Assembly (NCBI RefSeq): GCF_000230735.2
Contig: NC_019962.1
Span: 2,852,001 to 2,916,000, forward strand
From: Natrinema pellirubrum DSM 15624
GTDB lineage: Archaea > Halobacteriota > Halobacteria > Halobacteriales > Natrialbaceae
Direction of reading: 5' to 3'
Length of the DNA stretch: 64,000 bases
Under the pieces are notes generated by a model. The model ran no database searches. It was given only the letters and a program-made list of their open reading frames with translations, and was not told the origin of the DNA. Position numbers and translations under genes: made by a program. Below, piece by piece: positions 63,041-64,000 of this stretch (position 1 is the first letter of the stretch; every line of letters begins with the position of its first letter).

Positions 63041-64000
63041 ATGGTTAACGAAGATAACGATACGATCGATTCAGGTGGGATTGGTAACGGTAGTGTCGGA
63101 CGGCGGACGTTTTTGGGGGCTGCAGGTGCCGGTGCGGTGACGACGGCGCTGGCCGGCTGTCTCGGCGGCGTCGACGGTGGCGGTAGCGATGATGGCGTCT
63201 TCAAAATTGGGCATCTGGCACCGACCGCGAACCCGAACGGCATCGGTTCGGAGCGAAGCGCCGAACTCGCCGTCGGCGAGATCGAGGACGACGGTGTCCT
63301 CGATCAGGAGGTCGAACTCATCGCCGAGGACACGCAGGGCGATACGAGTGAAGCGACATCCGAGGTCGAGCGGATGATCGAGCAGGAGAACATCGACCTG
63401 CTCGTCGGGACCTTCGCCAGCGAAGTGACCCAGTCGATCGCCGACTACGTCGGCGAGCGCAACGTACCGTTCCTCATCTCCGGATCGGCCGATCCGGACA
63501 CGATCACGGAAAACCACGGCGAGGACTACGACACGTTCAAGAACATCTTCCGCGTCGGACCGCTGAACTCCGAACTGCAGGTCGAAGGGTTCGGCGACTA
63601 CGCCGAGTACCTCAACGAACGACACGGCTGGACCGACTTCGCGGTCCTCCCCGAGGACGCGGCGTGGACGACGTCGTTCCAGGACGGCATCGCCGATGAA
63701 TTCGAGGATCGCGGCTTCAACGTCGTCTACGAGAACACCTCGAGTACGGAGACCGAGGACTACACGCCCTTCTTCAACGATATCGAGGAGGCCGGTGCCG
63801 ACGCGCTGTTCCGCTTCTTCGCTCACTCCGGACAGGGCCCGGACGTCGGGGCGTGGAGTCAGGGCGAGTACGAGTTCGCCCTCGAGGGAACGCACGTCGC
63901 TTCGATGTCGCCCGAATTCTATGGATTGACCGAAGGGGCTTCCCTGTACGAGTCGACAAACCAGTCCGGGGCCGGCGGTATCACCGACCTGTCCGACAAA
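63041..64000 (+). CDS. ABC substrate-binding lipoprotein, branched-chain amino-acid type (partial, runs off the window)
   Basis: The 320 codons read to the window edge without a stop. A twin-arginine signal, GRRTFLGAAGAGAVTTALAGC, has its lipobox near residue 40. The periplasmic-binding domain follows: FKIGHLAPTANPNGIGSERSAELAVGEI, then LLVGTFASEVTQSIADY and VPFLISGSADPD, as in LivJ/urea-type receptors. It should bind a small ligand outside the cell for an ABC importer whose genes lie to the right. A TTTATTAC box about 45 bases before the start implies a short leader. Confidence 0.87.
   Translation, partial: MVNEDNDTIDSGGIGNGSVGRRTFLGAAGAGAVTTALAGCLGGVDGGGSDDGVFKIGHLAPTANPNGIGSERSAELAVGEIEDDGVLDQEVELIAEDTQGDTSEATSEVERMIEQENIDLLVGTFASEVTQSIADYVGERNVPFLISGSADPDTITENHGEDYDTFKNIFRVGPLNSELQVEGFGDYAEYLNERHGWTDFAVLPEDAAWTTSFQDGIADEFEDRGFNVVYENTSSTETEDYTPFFNDIEEAGADALFRFFAHSGQGPDVGAWSQGEYEFALEGTHVASMSPEFYGLTEGASLYESTNQSGAGGITDLSDK

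Overview
The window is chromosomal DNA from a halophilic archaeon, most likely of the Natrialbales type (Natrinema/Haloterrigena-like). The evidence is high GC, strongly acidic proteins, genes packed with ATGA overlaps, TATA boxes about 25 bases before leaderless starts, and archaeal or haloarchaeal markers: membrane LonB, prefoldin beta, KEOPS Pcc1, RpoP, L37Ae, a separate GMP-synthase amidotransferase subunit and an archaeal-type TruD. I saw no rRNA, tRNA, CRISPR array or intact insertion sequence.

Layout. 0.1-5.3 kb: a PHP hydrolase, a stand-alone LUD protein, and a translationally coupled trio made of a small helical protein, a UbiD decarboxylase, and a second UbiD-like protein that has lost the catalytic residues. 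5.5-14.1 kb: an acyl-CoA ligase, acyl-CoA dehydrogenase, biotin carboxylase/BCCP, carboxyltransferase and MaoC hydratase run on the plus strand and face a CitE-type lyase. Together they match the steps of leucine/isovalerate (or itaconate-type) catabolism ending in acetyl-CoA, and a thiolase lies at 30 kb. 14.3-26 kb: PadR and two related TetR regulators. The first TetR has matching palindromes at a degenerate prenyl-synthase-like gene (preceded by an unlisted 47-residue ORF), at a zinc-ribbon membrane protein and at an orphan promoter. The second TetR is paired with a 1009-residue MMPL/RND pump. LonB lies between them. 26-32 kb: chorismate synthase and EPSP synthase (shikimate pathway), an MFS transporter, a DoxX protein and a thiolase whose 3' end is duplicated. 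32-45 kb: lipoprotein, M24 peptidase, cupredoxin, aldo-keto reductase, K+ channel with RCK domains, two-gene ABC exporter, TruD, SurE and small membrane proteins.

45-51 kb carries a type IV pilus-like operon: ATPase, membrane platform, and a pilin-like protein with an Ig-like stalk. 52-54.4 kb is an informational cluster: L37Ae lacking its zinc cysteines, RpoP, Pcc1, prefoldin beta and DUF3194, split by a DUF2243 membrane gene. 55-57.8 kb holds a LutA/LutB fusion plus LutC for lactate oxidation. 57.9-61 kb is an eroded patch with a palindromic MITE-like element, a frameshifted DUF892 pseudogene, a C-terminal scrap of methylmalonyl-CoA mutase and several tiny membrane proteins. The window closes with a metallo-beta-lactamase-fold hydrolase and the start of a branched-chain amino-acid-type ABC substrate-binding lipoprotein that runs off the right edge.

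The best candidates for something undescribed are the UbiD/pseudo-UbiD operon, the TetR operator network with its leaderless small ORF and degenerate prenyl-synthase-like protein, and the fusion of a PccX-like small subunit to the carboxyltransferase.
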